From JACCZX01 sp963710675 (lineage in GTDB: Bacteria > Pseudomonadota > Gammaproteobacteria > Burkholderiales > Burkholderiaceae_F), in NCBI GenBank assembly GCA_963710675.1, contig CAVQBE010000010.1, positions 1 to 64,000 of the forward strand: a DNA stretch of 64,000 bases. The letters run 5' to 3'. Made by a program: the position numbers and the translations under genes. A model generated the notes under the pieces. That model saw nothing but the letters and a program-made list of their open reading frames with translations. It searched no databases and had not been told where the DNA came from. Of this stretch, positions 18,050-28,413 are shown one piece after another (within the stretch, counting starts at the first letter, position 1; every line of letters starts with the position of its first letter).

Positions 18050-19870
18050 GCGCCGCGCTCGCCTTTAAGGTCGTTATCGATATCCACATACTTCCACATC
18101 GCTCGCATAAAGGAATGGCGGCGATAGCCCACGACCCACGGATGGAACACGGCTGTTTCGATGCGGTGGCCGACGAACTTGTAAGGCATGTAGGCAACGA
18201 ATAGTTTCTTCGCCTGCAGGATTACCGCGTCGCGCTCAGGACCGTCTGGCAATGTTTTCTGCAGCGCGAACAGCTTGTTGTATGCCGGAAGGTTGAAGCG
18301 CGCGTGATTCGCCTGCCCGATGTTTGAACTGTTTCCGAGCGCAAGAAACACTTCCCCGTCAGGCTGCGCGGCGACCCAGCCCACACGCCACATCATCAAT
18401 TTGCCGGCGCGTGAGTTCTTCAAGTTCTCAGGCCACTTGGCGGGCTTGAAAGCAATGTTGACATTGATCGCCGTCATGCTCTTGCGCCAGATTTCATCAA
18501 GTTGGCGCGATAGCTGATCAGGTTGCGTCGCCATCTCCAGCGTGAACGGTTTGCCGTCCGGCATCTCGCGCCACCCGTCGCCGTCCTTGTCCACATATCC
18601 AAATGAATCGAGCAGCGCCTTTGCGCGCGCCGGGTTGTAGTCGCTCATTTCGCTCTTGAACGCCGGGTCGTAGCCGGAGGTCAAAGGGGATACGGGCGAC
18701 TGTGACGGAATCGACTGACCCTTGCGCACGAGACGAATTTCGTTGGGCATTTCGTAGGCAAGCCCTATCGCGCGGCGGAGCGCTACTTTGTCTGCCGAAT
18801 AGCCACCGACGAGCGGATGCTCCATATTGAAAAGCGCCATATCGACGCTGGCGCGATAGTCACGGTCCATCTGAATGCCACGCTTGACGAGATTCGGTGC
18901 GAGCTTGGCATTGGGGATGATCAGGTTTGCCATGTCATAGGGAATCTCGTCTACCAGATCGTGCTCACCGTTTAGGAATGCGAGCCAGCGCGGCTGATTT
19001 TCCTCAACGATGTAGACCTCGACGCGATCGACCAACGGCAGCTTGCGGCCTTTCATTCGCGCGCCCGCCTGCGCGCCCGCCTCATCGGTCGGCTGCTCGT
19101 TGTAATAGTCATCGCGGTAACCGGGATTTTTCTCGAGCACGATGCGTGACGAACGCCGCCAGTCAACGAGCCGATACGGGCCGGTGCCAACGGGATTTGC
19201 CATCATCTGCTTCTCGTCGTACATCTCGTCGACTTCGCGCGCGACCGCGCCCAAAAAGGACTGTTCGCCAGGTATTGATGGAAGCGTGGCGCCGGCTCGG
19301 CCAATTTGATCTGCAGCGTGTAACGGTCCAGTGCCCGAGCGCCTTCGACCTCGCGGTCATAGTCAAACTTTGCACCTTTTAGCGCTGCCGCCCGAATCTC
19401 AGACAGGCCCAGCAGTTTCGCGTTTTCAAGCAGGGTGACGTTTTGACTCTTGAACTTCGGGTGGTAGAAGCGCTTGATCGAATACACATAGTCCTGCGCG
19501 ACCAGTTCGCGCTTCTGGCCCTTGAAAGCCGGGTGATCCTGGAAATAAATGCCGGGTCGAATACGAACCGTGAACGTCGTGAAGTCGCTCGAAACTTCCG
19601 GCATCGATTCGGCTGTGTTCGTCACGATCTTGGCGGGACGCGCAAGGAAGTCATACGCCAGAGGTGCGTCGAAGATATTGCCGATGATGCTGCTTGAATA
19701 AAAATCGTTGACCTGCGCCGGATCGAAACCTGTCTCCGCCACTCGGAACGCATAACGCAGTACTTTTAATCCATCGCCGGCCGGCTGCGCTGCTGCGTTG
19801 ATCGATGCTGCTGCGGGCAGTGCCAGCAAGTGATTTGGTGAACGCCGCGCTTTTGAAACTCGTTTGTCAT
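18046..19870 (-). CDS. Peptide-type ABC transporter substrate-binding protein, copy 5, first gene of the operon (frameshifted)
   Basis: Two overlapping open frames, 19203-19829 and 18046-19254, make one family-5 binding protein: the first ends in RFHQYLANSPF and the second resumes with GAVAREVDEMYDE, so an indel lies near 19240. The N terminus is also uncertain. The ATG at 19870 gives MTNEFQKR, and neighbouring frames supply a signal-like LLALPAAASINAAAQ, implying small indels near 19820-19850. The total span (about 608 codons) equals the intact paralogues. Conserved parts include ETGFDPAQVNDFYSS and the DKDGDGWRE loop. It is the promoter-proximal member, divergent from the permease gene. Confidence 0.8.
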
Positions 19871-19896
19871 CGAGACGCGCTCCGAATCACACCGAC

Positions 19897-19924
19897 TTGT
19901 GCTGGAAGCCGGCAACGGCATAAT
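19897..19924 (+). promoter_or_regulatory. Candidate sigma-70 promoter for the permease operon
   Basis: A -35-like TTGTGC and a -10-like CATAAT are separated by 16 bp. Transcription would start near 19931, about 25 bp before the TTG start of the permease gene and just upstream of its AGAAGG ribosome binding site. The site lies in the short gap between the two divergent transporter operons. Confidence 0.45.
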
Positions 19925-19955
19925 CCGCGCTTCCGCGCTCCAGAAGGCAGTTCGG

Positions 19956-20893
19956 TTGGCCGCATACATCTTACGCAGACTGTGGCAAATGGTCCCGACG
20001 CTGGCCGGGGTCATCCTGTTCGTATTCTTCCTGTTCAAGTTCTTCGGTGGCGACCCGGCCGAGATTCTGGGCGGCCTGCTCGCCACGCCCGAGCAGATCG
20101 ACGCGATTCGGCAGCAGCTTGGCTTGAACGATCCGTGGTACGTGCAGCTGTGGATCTTCGTCGAGTCGATCTTCACGTTCAATTGGGGCAACAGCTGGGC
20201 AACCGGAGAAGCGATCAGCAACATCTTTCGCACGCGGCTGCCCGCCACGCTGACGGTGATGATTCCGATCCTGATCCTCGACACCGTGCTTGGGATCATT
20301 GCCGCAATGGCGGTGGCATACGTGCGCGGCTCGGTGACCGATCGGGCGATCATGGTGATTACGACCGTGATGCTGTCGATCTCGTTCCTCGTCTACATCA
20401 TCGTCGGCCAGTGGCTGTTCGGGTTTTACCTTGGATGGTTCCCGGTGCAGGGGTGGAGTGATAGCTTCTTTACGAATCTGACCTATTACGCAGTGCTGCC
20501 GGTGAGCCTGGCGGTTTTCGTTTCGCTGGCGCCGCAGACGCGGCTGTACCGCAGCTTCTTCCTTGACGAGATCAATCAGGACTACGTGCGAACTGCGCGT
20601 GCCAAGGGCGTCAGCGAGAACCGCGTTCTGTTCACTCACGTGTTGCGCAACGCGATGATTCCGGTGCTGACCAACGTCGCGTTGCAGTTCCCGGTGTATT
20701 CATCGGCTCGTTCCTGATCGAAGTGTTCTTCTCGATCCCCGGGCTGGGACGTGAAATTCTGTTGGCGGTCAACCGCAGCGACTACCCGGTGATTCAGGCG
20801 GTGACGATCTATCTTGCGGTGCTGACGATGCTGATCAATCTGACCGCCGACATTCTGTACAAAGTGGTCGACCCGAGGGTCGTACTGAAATGA
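19956..20893 (+). CDS. ABC transporter permease, OppB/DppB type (frameshifted near the C terminus)
   Basis: This inner-membrane permease belongs to the peptide/nickel family. It begins at TTG 19956, chosen because AGAAGG lies 8 bp upstream and the product then starts like its relatives (AAYILRRLWQMVPTLAG). Several membrane helices follow, and the EAA loop that contacts the ATPase is in DYVRTARAKGVSENRVLFTHVLRNA. The frame breaks near 20695; the next frame continues with GVFIGSFLIEVFFSIPGLGR and ends at 20893 in VVDPRVVLK, a normal family C terminus. A single missing C in a C-run would explain it. It pairs with the following permease gene. Confidence 0.85.
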
Positions 20894-20903
20894 TTCCCGC
20901 AGC

Positions 20904-21962
20904 ATGAATCAACAGTCGATCGAGTCGATCCGCGTTCCGCCCGAGCCGACCCGCTCTCGCGGGGTCTGGGTTACCGCGTGGCGACGGCTGAAAAACGATC
21001 GTGTCGGCGTCGTGTCGCTGGTGATCGTCGTTGCGTTTGCGTTGCTGGTGTTGTTGTCGTTTCTCGGCATCGTAGCCGGCGATTGGCAGAAGGAAGTGGC
21101 TGTTCCCGACGCGCCGCCTACTTTCCTCGGCCCGCAAGCCGTGCAGACCGGAACCGATCCGCTGGCGAACGTGGTTGCGAAAGATGCGAAGCCGGTTGAT
21201 CTGACCGACATCGATCCGCTGGCGCCGAAGTACGAAGAGTGGAAGGCGCGCGCCGCCAAGATTCAGATTGCCGATCCGCCGCGTGCCGACACGCTGACTT
21301 TCGGAGCCGATCGGCTTGGGCGCAGCGTGCTCGACAAGGCCATCAAGGGCGCCGAGGTTTCGATCTTCGTTGGATTGTTCGCAGCATTGCTGGCGACGGT
21401 GATCGGTACGATTCTCGGCGCACTCTCGGGCTACATCGGCGGCAAGGTCGGAGACTTTCTCGAGTGGGTCTACAACGTCTTCACTTCGATCCCCGACATT
21501 TTGTTGATCTTTGCGTTCGCGGCTGTGCTCGGGCGCGGCATCAGCACGGTGATCCTGATTCTCGGTCTGGTCGGCTGGACGGGCATGTACCGACTAGTGC
21601 GTGCCGAATACATCAAACATCACAACCGCGAATACGTACGGGCGGCGGAAGCCATCGGCACCAGCCATCTGTCGCGCATGTTCGTGCACATCCTGCCGAA
21701 CGTCAGCCACGTCGTGCTGGTGCGGATGTCGCTGTATGTCGTCGGCTTCATCAAGGCCGAGGTGATTCTGTCGTTTCTCGGACTCGGCGTTTCGGTCGAT
21801 CAGGTGTCGTGGGGCACGATGCTGTCGGAGGCGCAGGCCGAGCTGGTGCTCGGGCACTGGTGGCAGTTGGTTGCGGCGACGGTGTTCATGGCCACATTTG
21901 TCACGGCGTTTTCGCTTTTCACCGATGCGCTGCGTGACGCGCTCGATCCGAAGCTGCGCTAA
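20904..21962 (+). CDS. ABC transporter permease, OppC/DppC type
   Basis: An intact 352-residue inner-membrane permease. The N-terminal cytosolic stretch leads to a first helix (VVSLVIVVAFALLVLLSFLG) and then a long periplasmic loop of about 85 residues, larger than in E. coli DppC. The core domain begins at FGADRLGRSVLDKAIKGAEV. The EAA motif is in EYVRAAEAIGTSHLSRMFVH, and the protein ends in TDALRDALDPKLR. The gene starts 10 bp after the first permease gene and ends 3 bp before the ATPase gene, so the three form one operon. Confidence 0.9.
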   Translation: MNQQSIESIRVPPEPTRSRGVWVTAWRRLKNDRVGVVSLVIVVAFALLVLLSFLGIVAGDWQKEVAVPDAPPTFLGPQAVQTGTDPLANVVAKDAKPVDLTDIDPLAPKYEEWKARAAKIQIADPPRADTLTFGADRLGRSVLDKAIKGAEVSIFVGLFAALLATVIGTILGALSGYIGGKVGDFLEWVYNVFTSIPDILLIFAFAAVLGRGISTVILILGLVGWTGMYRLVRAEYIKHHNREYVRAAEAIGTSHLSRMFVHILPNVSHVVLVRMSLYVVGFIKAEVILSFLGLGVSVDQVSWGTMLSEAQAELVLGHWWQLVAATVFMATFVTAFSLFTDALRDALDPKLR

Positions 21963-21965
21963 TAC

Positions 21966-23691
21966 ATGGGCAATCTCGTTTCCGTCCGCGACCTGCACGT
22001 GTCGTTCCGGCTTGGCAAGCACAAGATCGCCGAAGCGGTGCGCGGCATCAGCTTCGACGTTCCGGAGAATTCGACTGTTGCGCTGGTTGGCGAGTCCGGG
22101 TCGGGCAAGAGCGTTTCGGCGATGGCGATCGTGCAGTTGTTGCCGGAAAACGCGATCGTTGGGCCCACCAGCGAATCGAGTTCGACGGTCGCAACGTGCT
22201 GACCGCGTCGGATAGCGAACTGCGCGCGATTCGCGGCAACGACATTTCGGTGGTGTTTCAGGAGCCGATGACGTCGCTGAATCCGGTATTCACGGTCGGC
22301 TGGCAAATCGCTGAAGTGCTGAAGCTGCATACCGATCTGACAGGCCGCGCGCTGAATGATCGCATCATTCAGCTGCTGAACGAAGTCGGTATTCCGGAGC
22401 CGAAGGCGCGGGTCGATGCGTATCCGCACGAGCTGTCGGGCGGGCAGCAGCAGCGCGTGATGATTGCGATGGCGATCGCATGCGAGCCGAAGTTGTTGAT
22501 TGCCGATGAGCCGACCACCGCGCTCGACGTCACCGTGCAGCGGCAGATTCTCGAACTAATTGCCAGGTCTGCAGACAAGCCATCGGATGAGCGTGCTGTT
22601 CATCAGCCACGATCTCGGGTTGGTGGGCGAGATCGCGGATCATGTCGTGGTGATGCGCGAAGGGACCGTGCGCGAATCGGGCCCGGTCGATCAGATTTTC
22701 GGCGCGCCGCAGGATGCGTACACGAAGGCGTTGCTGATGTGCCGGCCACGGCTCGACGTCAAGCCAAGGCGCTTGCCTGTCATCGATGACTTCATGCGCA
22801 ACAAGGACGCAACACAGATCGTGCTTCAGTCGCGTCAATCGCGCCCGCAGGAAGGGACGCCGATCGTCGAAGCGAAAGGGCTTGCGCAAGGAATACCGTC
22901 TGAAGACGGGTTTGTTCGAACACAAAACGATCGAGGCCGTAAAGGAAGCGAGCTTCAACCTGTACCCGGGCCGCACGCTCGGCGTGGTCGGCGAATCGGG
23001 CTCGGGCAAGACGACGGTCGGCATGATGCTGATGCGGCTGACGCCGGCGACCAAGGGCCAGGTGTTTTACAACGGCGTCGATCTGTTGACGCTGTCGGAC
23101 CGCCAGATGATGGAGTACCGGCGCAAGATTCAGATCATCTTTCAGAATCCGTACGCGAGTCTGAATCCACGTTTCACCGTGGGCCAGATCCTGACCGAGC
23201 CGATGAAAATTCACGGCATCGGCGCGAGCGACCAGGAGCGCTTCTCGCTGGCCGTCGCACTTTCGCGTCGGGTCGGGCTCGCCGACGACAGCGTGCACAA
23301 GTATCCGCACGAGTTTTCGGGCGGCCAGCGGCAGCGAATCGCAATTGCGCGCTGCCTGTCGATGAAGCCCGACGTGCTGATCTGCGACGAATCTGTTTCC
23401 GCACTCGACGTGTCGGTGCAGGCAACGGTACTGAACCTGCTGCTCGACCTGCAGGACGAGTTCGGTATGACGTACATCTTCATCAGCCATGATCTGGCGG
23501 TCGTCAAGTACATGGCCGACGACATGCTCGTGATGAACCAGGGTGCAATCGTCGAACGCGGAGATGCCGAAGCAATTTATGCGGCACCTCAGAACGAATA
23601 CACGCAAAAACTTCTGAACGCGATTCCGCGCGGATATCGACCGGCGCCCATAGCGCGAGCCATTCGGAGCACGCGACATCACGCGATCTAG
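21966..23691 (+). CDS. Fused double ATP-binding protein of a peptide ABC transporter (three frameshifts)
   Basis: One gene of about 574 codons encodes two ABC ATPase domains in tandem, as in YejF or GsiA. Domain 1 has Walker A GESGSGKS (near residue 40), signature LSGGQQQR and Walker B LLIADEPTTALD. Domain 2 has Walker A GESGSGKT, signature FSGGQRQR and Walker B VLICDESVSALD. The frame changes near 22190, 22570 and 22885; at each point the new frame continues the expected protein, and the span is 3n+1, as one deletion and two insertions would give. It energises the two upstream permeases. The linker between the domains is short. Confidence 0.85.
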
Positions 23692-23699
23692 CTCCGGGT

Positions 23700-24392
23700 A
23701 TGAGCGGCCGCAAGCTTGCCGACGCGCTCGGCCGCGTGATCGCGCTGCGCGCCGAACTCGAGACGGATGCGCAGCACAAGAAGCGCTGGGCCGCGCTTAA
23801 GCAATGGCAGATCGAGCGCCTGCGCAAGACCTACGCTGATTTGCTCGCAACCCCTCGATACAAGGAGGCGGCGGAGTTTTTCCTCGATGAGCTGTACGGC
23901 GCGAAGGACGTCGATCAGGCGCGACAGCCGAGGCGCAAAAGGTAGCGCCCAAGCTCGCGAGTATGCTGCCGTCGCGTGCAATCGACGCCTTGCTACTCGC
24001 CGTTCAGCTGGAAGAGATGGCGGAGCGGTTCGATATCGAAATGTCACGCAACATCGACTTGCCGATCACGGCAGAGAAATTACGCAGAAGCGTATCGCGC
24101 GACCGGTACCGAGGCAGAGCGAGTGCGCCAGATCGAGCTCGCCGACCGAATCGGTAAAGCATTGGAGAAACTGGCGAAAGTGCCGATGCTGTCAACGATG
24201 CTGCACATGATGAAGGCGCCCGCCGCGATGTGGGGGCTGTCGCATCTGCACCAATTTCTGCAGCGTGGGTTCGATGCGTTCGTTGCGATGCGCGGCGCGC
24301 GCGAATTTTTGGAAAAAACCAATCGGCGCGAACTCGCGATCAACAAGCGGCTGTTTGCCGGCGACCCCGACCCATTTCGCCCGGTCGACTAA
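23700..24392 (+). CDS. Conserved hypothetical protein (two frameshifts)
   Basis: About 230 codons encode a helical, charged cytosolic protein. The N-terminal frame (23700-23945) contains the recognisable segment RYKEAAEFFLDELYG. The middle continues in another frame (MLPSRAIDALLLAVQLEEMA) and the rest in a third (AYRATGTEAERVRQIELADR, then LHQFLQRGFDAFVAMRGARE). The order of these segments resembles a conserved proteobacterial family of unknown function. Breaks lie near 23935 and 24080; the total span is a multiple of three. It follows the transporter ATPase by 9 bp, but nothing in the sequence links it to transport. Confidence 0.6.
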
Positions 24393-24425
24393 TCGATACG
24401 CTTTCGGCGCATGAGAGAGGGAGAC

Positions 24426-24936
24426 TCATATGCGCACAAGGCGCGTGCCAGTCCAGCGGTCGTGCATCAGGCGTCGCTGAGGATCAAGCAACGCCGGGAG
24501 CATTAGCAACGCAAACCCCGCCGCAAGCGCGACGAATAACGAGGTAGTGGTTGGCTGGGTCAGTGCTGCGAGCGCGAGCCCTGGAACCCAAAGATGCCAG
24601 GCAAGTACGTATCGAGCTATCGCTCGCATCGTTCGCGGAGGACGACCCGTTCGAGTCCACGACTTTAAGGCGCCAGGCTTTCAGGCCAAGCGTCTGTCCG
24701 GTGCGTGTCCAGCAGATCACCAGAAAGGCGCCCGCGCAACAAACAAAACGGCTTGCAGTCCAAAGCGTTGCGGTGCCGGCGTCAGGGTAAGACCACTGCA
24801 GCGACGCGAGCATGACATAGCTGACAACGAACGCGAGGCCTGTCAGCAACAGCGCGTCATAAATCATGGCCGCAAGCCGGATCCGCAACCCAGCGGCACG
24901 CAAATCGGAAGGCGGGCGCTCTGACTCGTCGGTCAC
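24426..24936 (-). CDS. RDD family membrane protein (frameshifted)
   Basis: The N-terminal frame starts at GTG 24936 and carries the RDD motif region LRIRLAAMIYDALLL, a second helix, and LGLKAWRLKVVD. The C-terminal part is in another frame (YVLAWHLWVPGLALAALT, then LLDPQRRLMHDRWTGTRLV), joined near 24630. The span is 3n+1, so one inserted base is likely. RDD proteins are small inner-membrane proteins of poorly known function. It is the last gene of the sigma-factor/DUF3619/DUF3106 cluster. Confidence 0.75.
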
Positions 24937-24960
24937 CCGACGAGTCTATCGACAGCGCAG

Positions 24961-25475
24961 TTACTTGGCGGGAGGTGCTGGCGTGGCGGCGGGCGCCGCC
25001 GGCGATGGGGATGGCGTTGCCTGCTTCTTGGTTGCTTGTTCAGTCAGCGCGCTTTTCTTTTCGTCCGGCAGCGCCTGATAGCGCTGCAGCTTCTCCTGCC
25101 GCTGTTCGGCTGGCAGCTCGTAGGCCTGACGAAAATTCTCACGCGCGGTCTTGCGTTGTTCAGGCGTCAGGCGCGCGTATTCGCCCATGCGCTCGTGCAT
25201 GCGTTTTTGAGCGTCGGGCGTGAGCCGTGGAAATCGTCCGGCCATTTCGAGCCATTTTTTCTTGCGGTCGGGCTCGAGCGTTTCCCACATTCCGGCCAGC
25301 GGTGCAAGCGCCTCACGTTGCGCTGAGCTGAGTTCGTTCCAACTGGGCCGCGAGGGCTGCGGAGCGCGGCGTTGCTTTGGCCGAGGGCGCCGGCGGGGAA
25401 GGATGTCTGTGCGACGACCGCACCTGTGCTGGCCGCGAGAAGGGCGCCGGCAAAAATGCAAAGTAAAGACTTGAA
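24961..25475 (-). CDS. DUF3106 domain protein (start uncertain, frameshifted N terminus)
   Basis: The body is a DUF3106 protein: SWNELSSAQREALAPLAGMW, then repeated helical units (RFPRLTPDAQKRMHERM, EYARLTPEQRKTARENF), and a Pro/Ala-rich C-terminal tail. The open frame extends upstream, but the natural N terminus seems to lie in another frame: near 25380-25460 that frame reads as an export signal (IFAGALLAASTGAVVAQ). The product is therefore probably periplasmic. I place the start near 25475, about 18 bp after the DUF3619 stop, with low certainty. An indel probably lies around 25340-25380. The function of the family is unknown. Confidence 0.65.
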
Positions 25476-25492
25476 GTGGCAAGAGGCGTCGC

Positions 25493-25906
25493 CTACAGAT
25501 CTTCCGTTTCACCGCGCAGCAGTATGCCAAACCCCTTGTCGGCATATGCCCCGATCGGCGTTTCATCCATCAGCACTGCAAAATCCATGGCCGCCAGGTC
25601 CGAAATGCGTTCCGGCGCCTGCTGTTGCTGCCACTGGTAGATGCCGATGAAGCCAATGACCAGTGCCACCGCCGGCGCCGCCATCCCCAAGCTTCCGAAC
25701 CAACCGAGGCGCGAGCCTTCGGATGCAGCGGCCGCCGGCTGTCTGTAGCGCCGTGACTCCAGGCCGGTGCAGAGACCGGGTCTCGCATGGCGGGCCAGCG
25801 CCGCGGCCCGGGCTTGCTCCAGCCGATAGGTGGTCTTGTAATCCAACCCCGCCGCCGCTTCGTTAAGCGCCTGGCGGATCTGGTATCCGAATTCTTTCTC
25901 GTTCAT
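25493..25906 (-). CDS. DUF3619 family membrane protein
   Basis: A 137-residue protein beginning MNEKEFGYQIRQALNEAA, with one central membrane helix (APAVALVIGFIGIYQW) and a periplasmic tail containing DLAAMDFAVLMDETP. Its ATG at 25906 overlaps the stop of the sigma-factor gene (ATGA), so the pair is coupled. The location directly after an ECF-type sigma gene is where anti-sigma or regulatory membrane proteins are commonly found, which makes that role plausible but unproven. Confidence 0.75.
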   Translation of the reverse strand: MNEKEFGYQIRQALNEAAAGLDYKTTYRLEQARAAALARHARPGLCTGLESRRYRQPAAAASEGSRLGWFGSLGMAAPAVALVIGFIGIYQWQQQQAPERISDLAAMDFAVLMDETPIGAYADKGFGILLRGETEDL

Positions 25907-26470
25907 AGCTGTATTCCCCGTGCTTTCAAGGCCTTCGCCAGCGCGTGCGTTGCGCGCGAACAGTGGGTCTTGACGCTGCCCTGCGAGCATCCCATAACGG
26001 CGGCGGTTTCCGCCACGTCCATATCTTCCCAGTAACGCATCAAAAATGCCTCTCGTTGACGCGTCGGTAACTTGGCCACTTCTTCTTCGATGATGGCCAC
26101 CACCTGCGACCGTTCGACCTGGTCCTGTGCGCTCTCGGCCGCCGGGGAGCCCGGCAGCGGCCTCCAGCGTCTCGAGCGGGTCGGTATTGTCATCCTCATG
26201 GCCGGGCGACAAAGCCGAGAAAAGGGTCACCCAGGTCGATCGAACCTTCTGGCGCCGAAAAAAGTCGTAAGTCGCGTTTTGCAGGATGCGAGTGAAGAGC
26301 AGCGGCAACTCGGTCGCCGGCCGGTCGCCATACTTTTCCGAAAGCTTCATCATCGCGTCCTGCACGATGTCCAGCGCGGCGTCGGAGTCGCGCACGGCGT
26401 ATTGCGCCTGCTTGAACGCGCGGCGCTCGACGCCCGCCAGGAAATCGGATAGCTCTTGACGCGAGGCCAC
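25903..26470 (-). CDS. RNA polymerase sigma-70 family (ECF-like) sigma factor (one frameshift)
   Basis: The N-terminal frame from GTG 26470 carries region 2 (QYAVRDSDAALDIVQDAMMK, then FTRILQNATYDFFRRQK). The C-terminal frame, 25903-26150, carries region 4 (LPTRQREAFLMRYWEDMDVA, then MGCSQGSVKTHCSRATHALA). They join near 26150; the span is 3n+1, so one inserted base in the GC-rich stretch is the simplest cause. It heads the cluster with DUF3619, DUF3106 and RDD genes, a conserved betaproteobacterial arrangement. Target promoters are unknown. Confidence 0.8.
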
Positions 26471-26568
26471 TAAGCGGCCCTAGCGTGTGGGTTGGTCGCC
26501 ACGATCGATTTGCACAATATGCTGCGCTCCCGTATCTTCTCGCGCTCTTGTAAGAAAACAACAAGATA

Positions 26569-26597
26569 GCTTATCGATTACAGCTTATCCGCTTATC
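26569..26597. promoter_or_regulatory. Three GCTTATC direct repeats upstream of ilvI
   Basis: The heptamer GCTTATC occurs at 26569, 26583 and 26591, in an AT-rich patch of the roughly 225-bp gap between the sigma-factor gene and ilvI. The rest of the gap shows no gene. The repeats could be an operator for the ilv operon or for the divergent sigma gene; no known site is recognised. Confidence 0.3.
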
Positions 26598-26695
26598 GAC
26601 AATAAGTAAGCGCAGGGCGCCGCCGCACCACTCGCCACAAGCGGGCACGGAACGGCAACCAATCAATTTCCTGTGGACTTTGAGAGGGTTTGAAA

Positions 26696-28413
26696 ATGGA
26701 ATTAAGCGGCGCTGAGATCGTCGTTCGATGTTTGCAGGATGAGGGCGTCAAGCACGTTTTCGGTTATCCGGGCGGCGCGGTCCTTTTCATCTACGACGAA
26801 ATCTTCAAGCAGGACAAGTTTCAGCACATTCTGGTGCGACACGAGCAGGCTGCCGTGCACGCGGCCGATGCCTATTCGCGCTCGAGCAATCGCACCGGCG
26901 TGGCACTGGTCACCAGTGGGCCGGGCGTCACCAATGCCGTGACCGGCATTGCCACCGCGTACATGGATTCCATCCCGATAGTGGTGCTGACGGGTCAGGT
27001 GCCGACGCACGCGATTGGGCTTGATGCCTTCCAGGAATGCGACACGGTCGGCATCACGCGGCCGTGCGTCAAGCACAACTTTCTGGTCAAAGACGTGCGC
27101 GAACTCGCCGGAGCGATCAAGAAGGCGTTTTACATTGCGCAAAGCGGGCGGCCGGGCCCGGTGCTGGTCGACATCCCGAAGGATGTGACGGTCGCGCGCT
27201 GCGAGTACGAGTATCCGCGCGAAGTCTCGATGCGCTCTTACAAGCCAGTATCGAAGGGGCATACGGGTCAGATCAAGAAAGCGGTGCAATTGCTGCTCGC
27301 GGCGGAGCGGCCAATGGTCTACACGGGCGGCGGGGTGATTTTGGCGAATGCTGCCGACTTGCTGAACCGTTTCGTCAATTTGCTGGGCTTTCCCGTGTAC
27401 CAACACATTAATGGGGCTGGGTGCGTTCGAGGCCAGCAACGAGAAGTTTGTCGGGCATGCCCGGCATGCATGGAACTTACGAAGCCAACATGGCGATGCA
27501 GCACTGCGACGTTCTGATTGCCATCGGCGCGCGCTTCGACGACCGCGTGATCGGCAATCCGAAACATTTTTCGACCAATCCGCGCAAGATCATTCATATC
27601 GACGTCGATCCGTCGTCGATTTCGAAGCGCGTCAAGGTCGACATTCCGATCGTCGGCGATGTGCGCGAAGTGTTGATCGAGCTGGTGGCACAGGTCGAAG
27701 CGACGGCGACGCGGCCCGATCCGGCCAAGCTGGCCGCGTGGTGGAAGCAGGTCAACGAGTGGCGCAAGAAAGATTGCCTGCGCTACGAGAAAAATGGCAG
27801 GCGCGATCAAGCCGCAGTACGTCCTCGAGAAACTGTGGGAAGTCACCGGCGGCAATGCGTTCGTCACGTCGGACGTCGGCCAGCACCAGATGTGGGCGGC
27901 ACAGTACTACCGGTTCGACAAGCCGCGACGTTGGATCAACTCGGGCGGACTTGGGAACAATGGGTGTCGGATTGCCCTATGCGATGGGTGTGCAGATGGC
28001 GAATCCCGGACGCCGAGGTCGCGGTGATTACCGGCGAAGGGTCGATTCAGATGTGCATTCAGGAGTTATCGACCTGCAAGCAGTATCGGCTGACACCGAA
28101 AATCATCAACCTCAACAATCGCTACCTTGGCATGGTCCGGCAGTGGCAGCAGATCGACTACGGCGGCCGCTATGCGGAGTCGTATGTCGACGCGTTGCCC
28201 GACTTCGTCAAACTCGCCGAGGCGTATGGCCACGTCGGGTTCCAGATCGACAAGCCGGCCGATGTCGAGCCGGTATTGAAGGAAGCGTTCGGAAAGTACA
28301 AAGACCGGCTGGTGTTTCTCGACTTCATCACCGATCAGAAGGAAAACGTCTGGCCGATGGTCAAGGCAGGCAAGGGGCTGACCGAAATGCTGCTCGGATC
28401 GGAAGACTTATGA
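26696..28413 (+). CDS. ilvI: Acetolactate synthase large (catalytic) subunit (five single-base frameshifts)
   Basis: This TPP-dependent enzyme makes acetolactate and acetohydroxybutyrate, the first common step of valine, leucine and isoleucine synthesis. Visible landmarks are the catalytic glutamate in RHEQAAVHAADAY, the FAD/structural middle, and the TPP motif GEGSIQMCIQELS...INLNN. ATG 26696 follows a GAGAGGG ribosome binding site. The frame shifts near 27400, 27452, 27795, 27956 and 28012. Removing one base at each point restores a 570-residue protein of normal length, and the span equals 571 codons plus 5 bases. The regulatory subunit gene and ilvC follow and are intact. Confidence 0.92.

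Noticed and set aside
22560..23492. Separate 310-codon gene in the ATPase region
   Set aside because: Its first third is the middle of the fused ATPase in the correct frame, and the remainder is out of frame. It is a product of indels, not a gene.
25493..26470. A single 325-residue protein joining sigma factor and DUF3619
   Set aside because: The fusion exists only because of one indel near 26150. The corrected reading gives two genes with an ATGA overlap, as in other betaproteobacteria.
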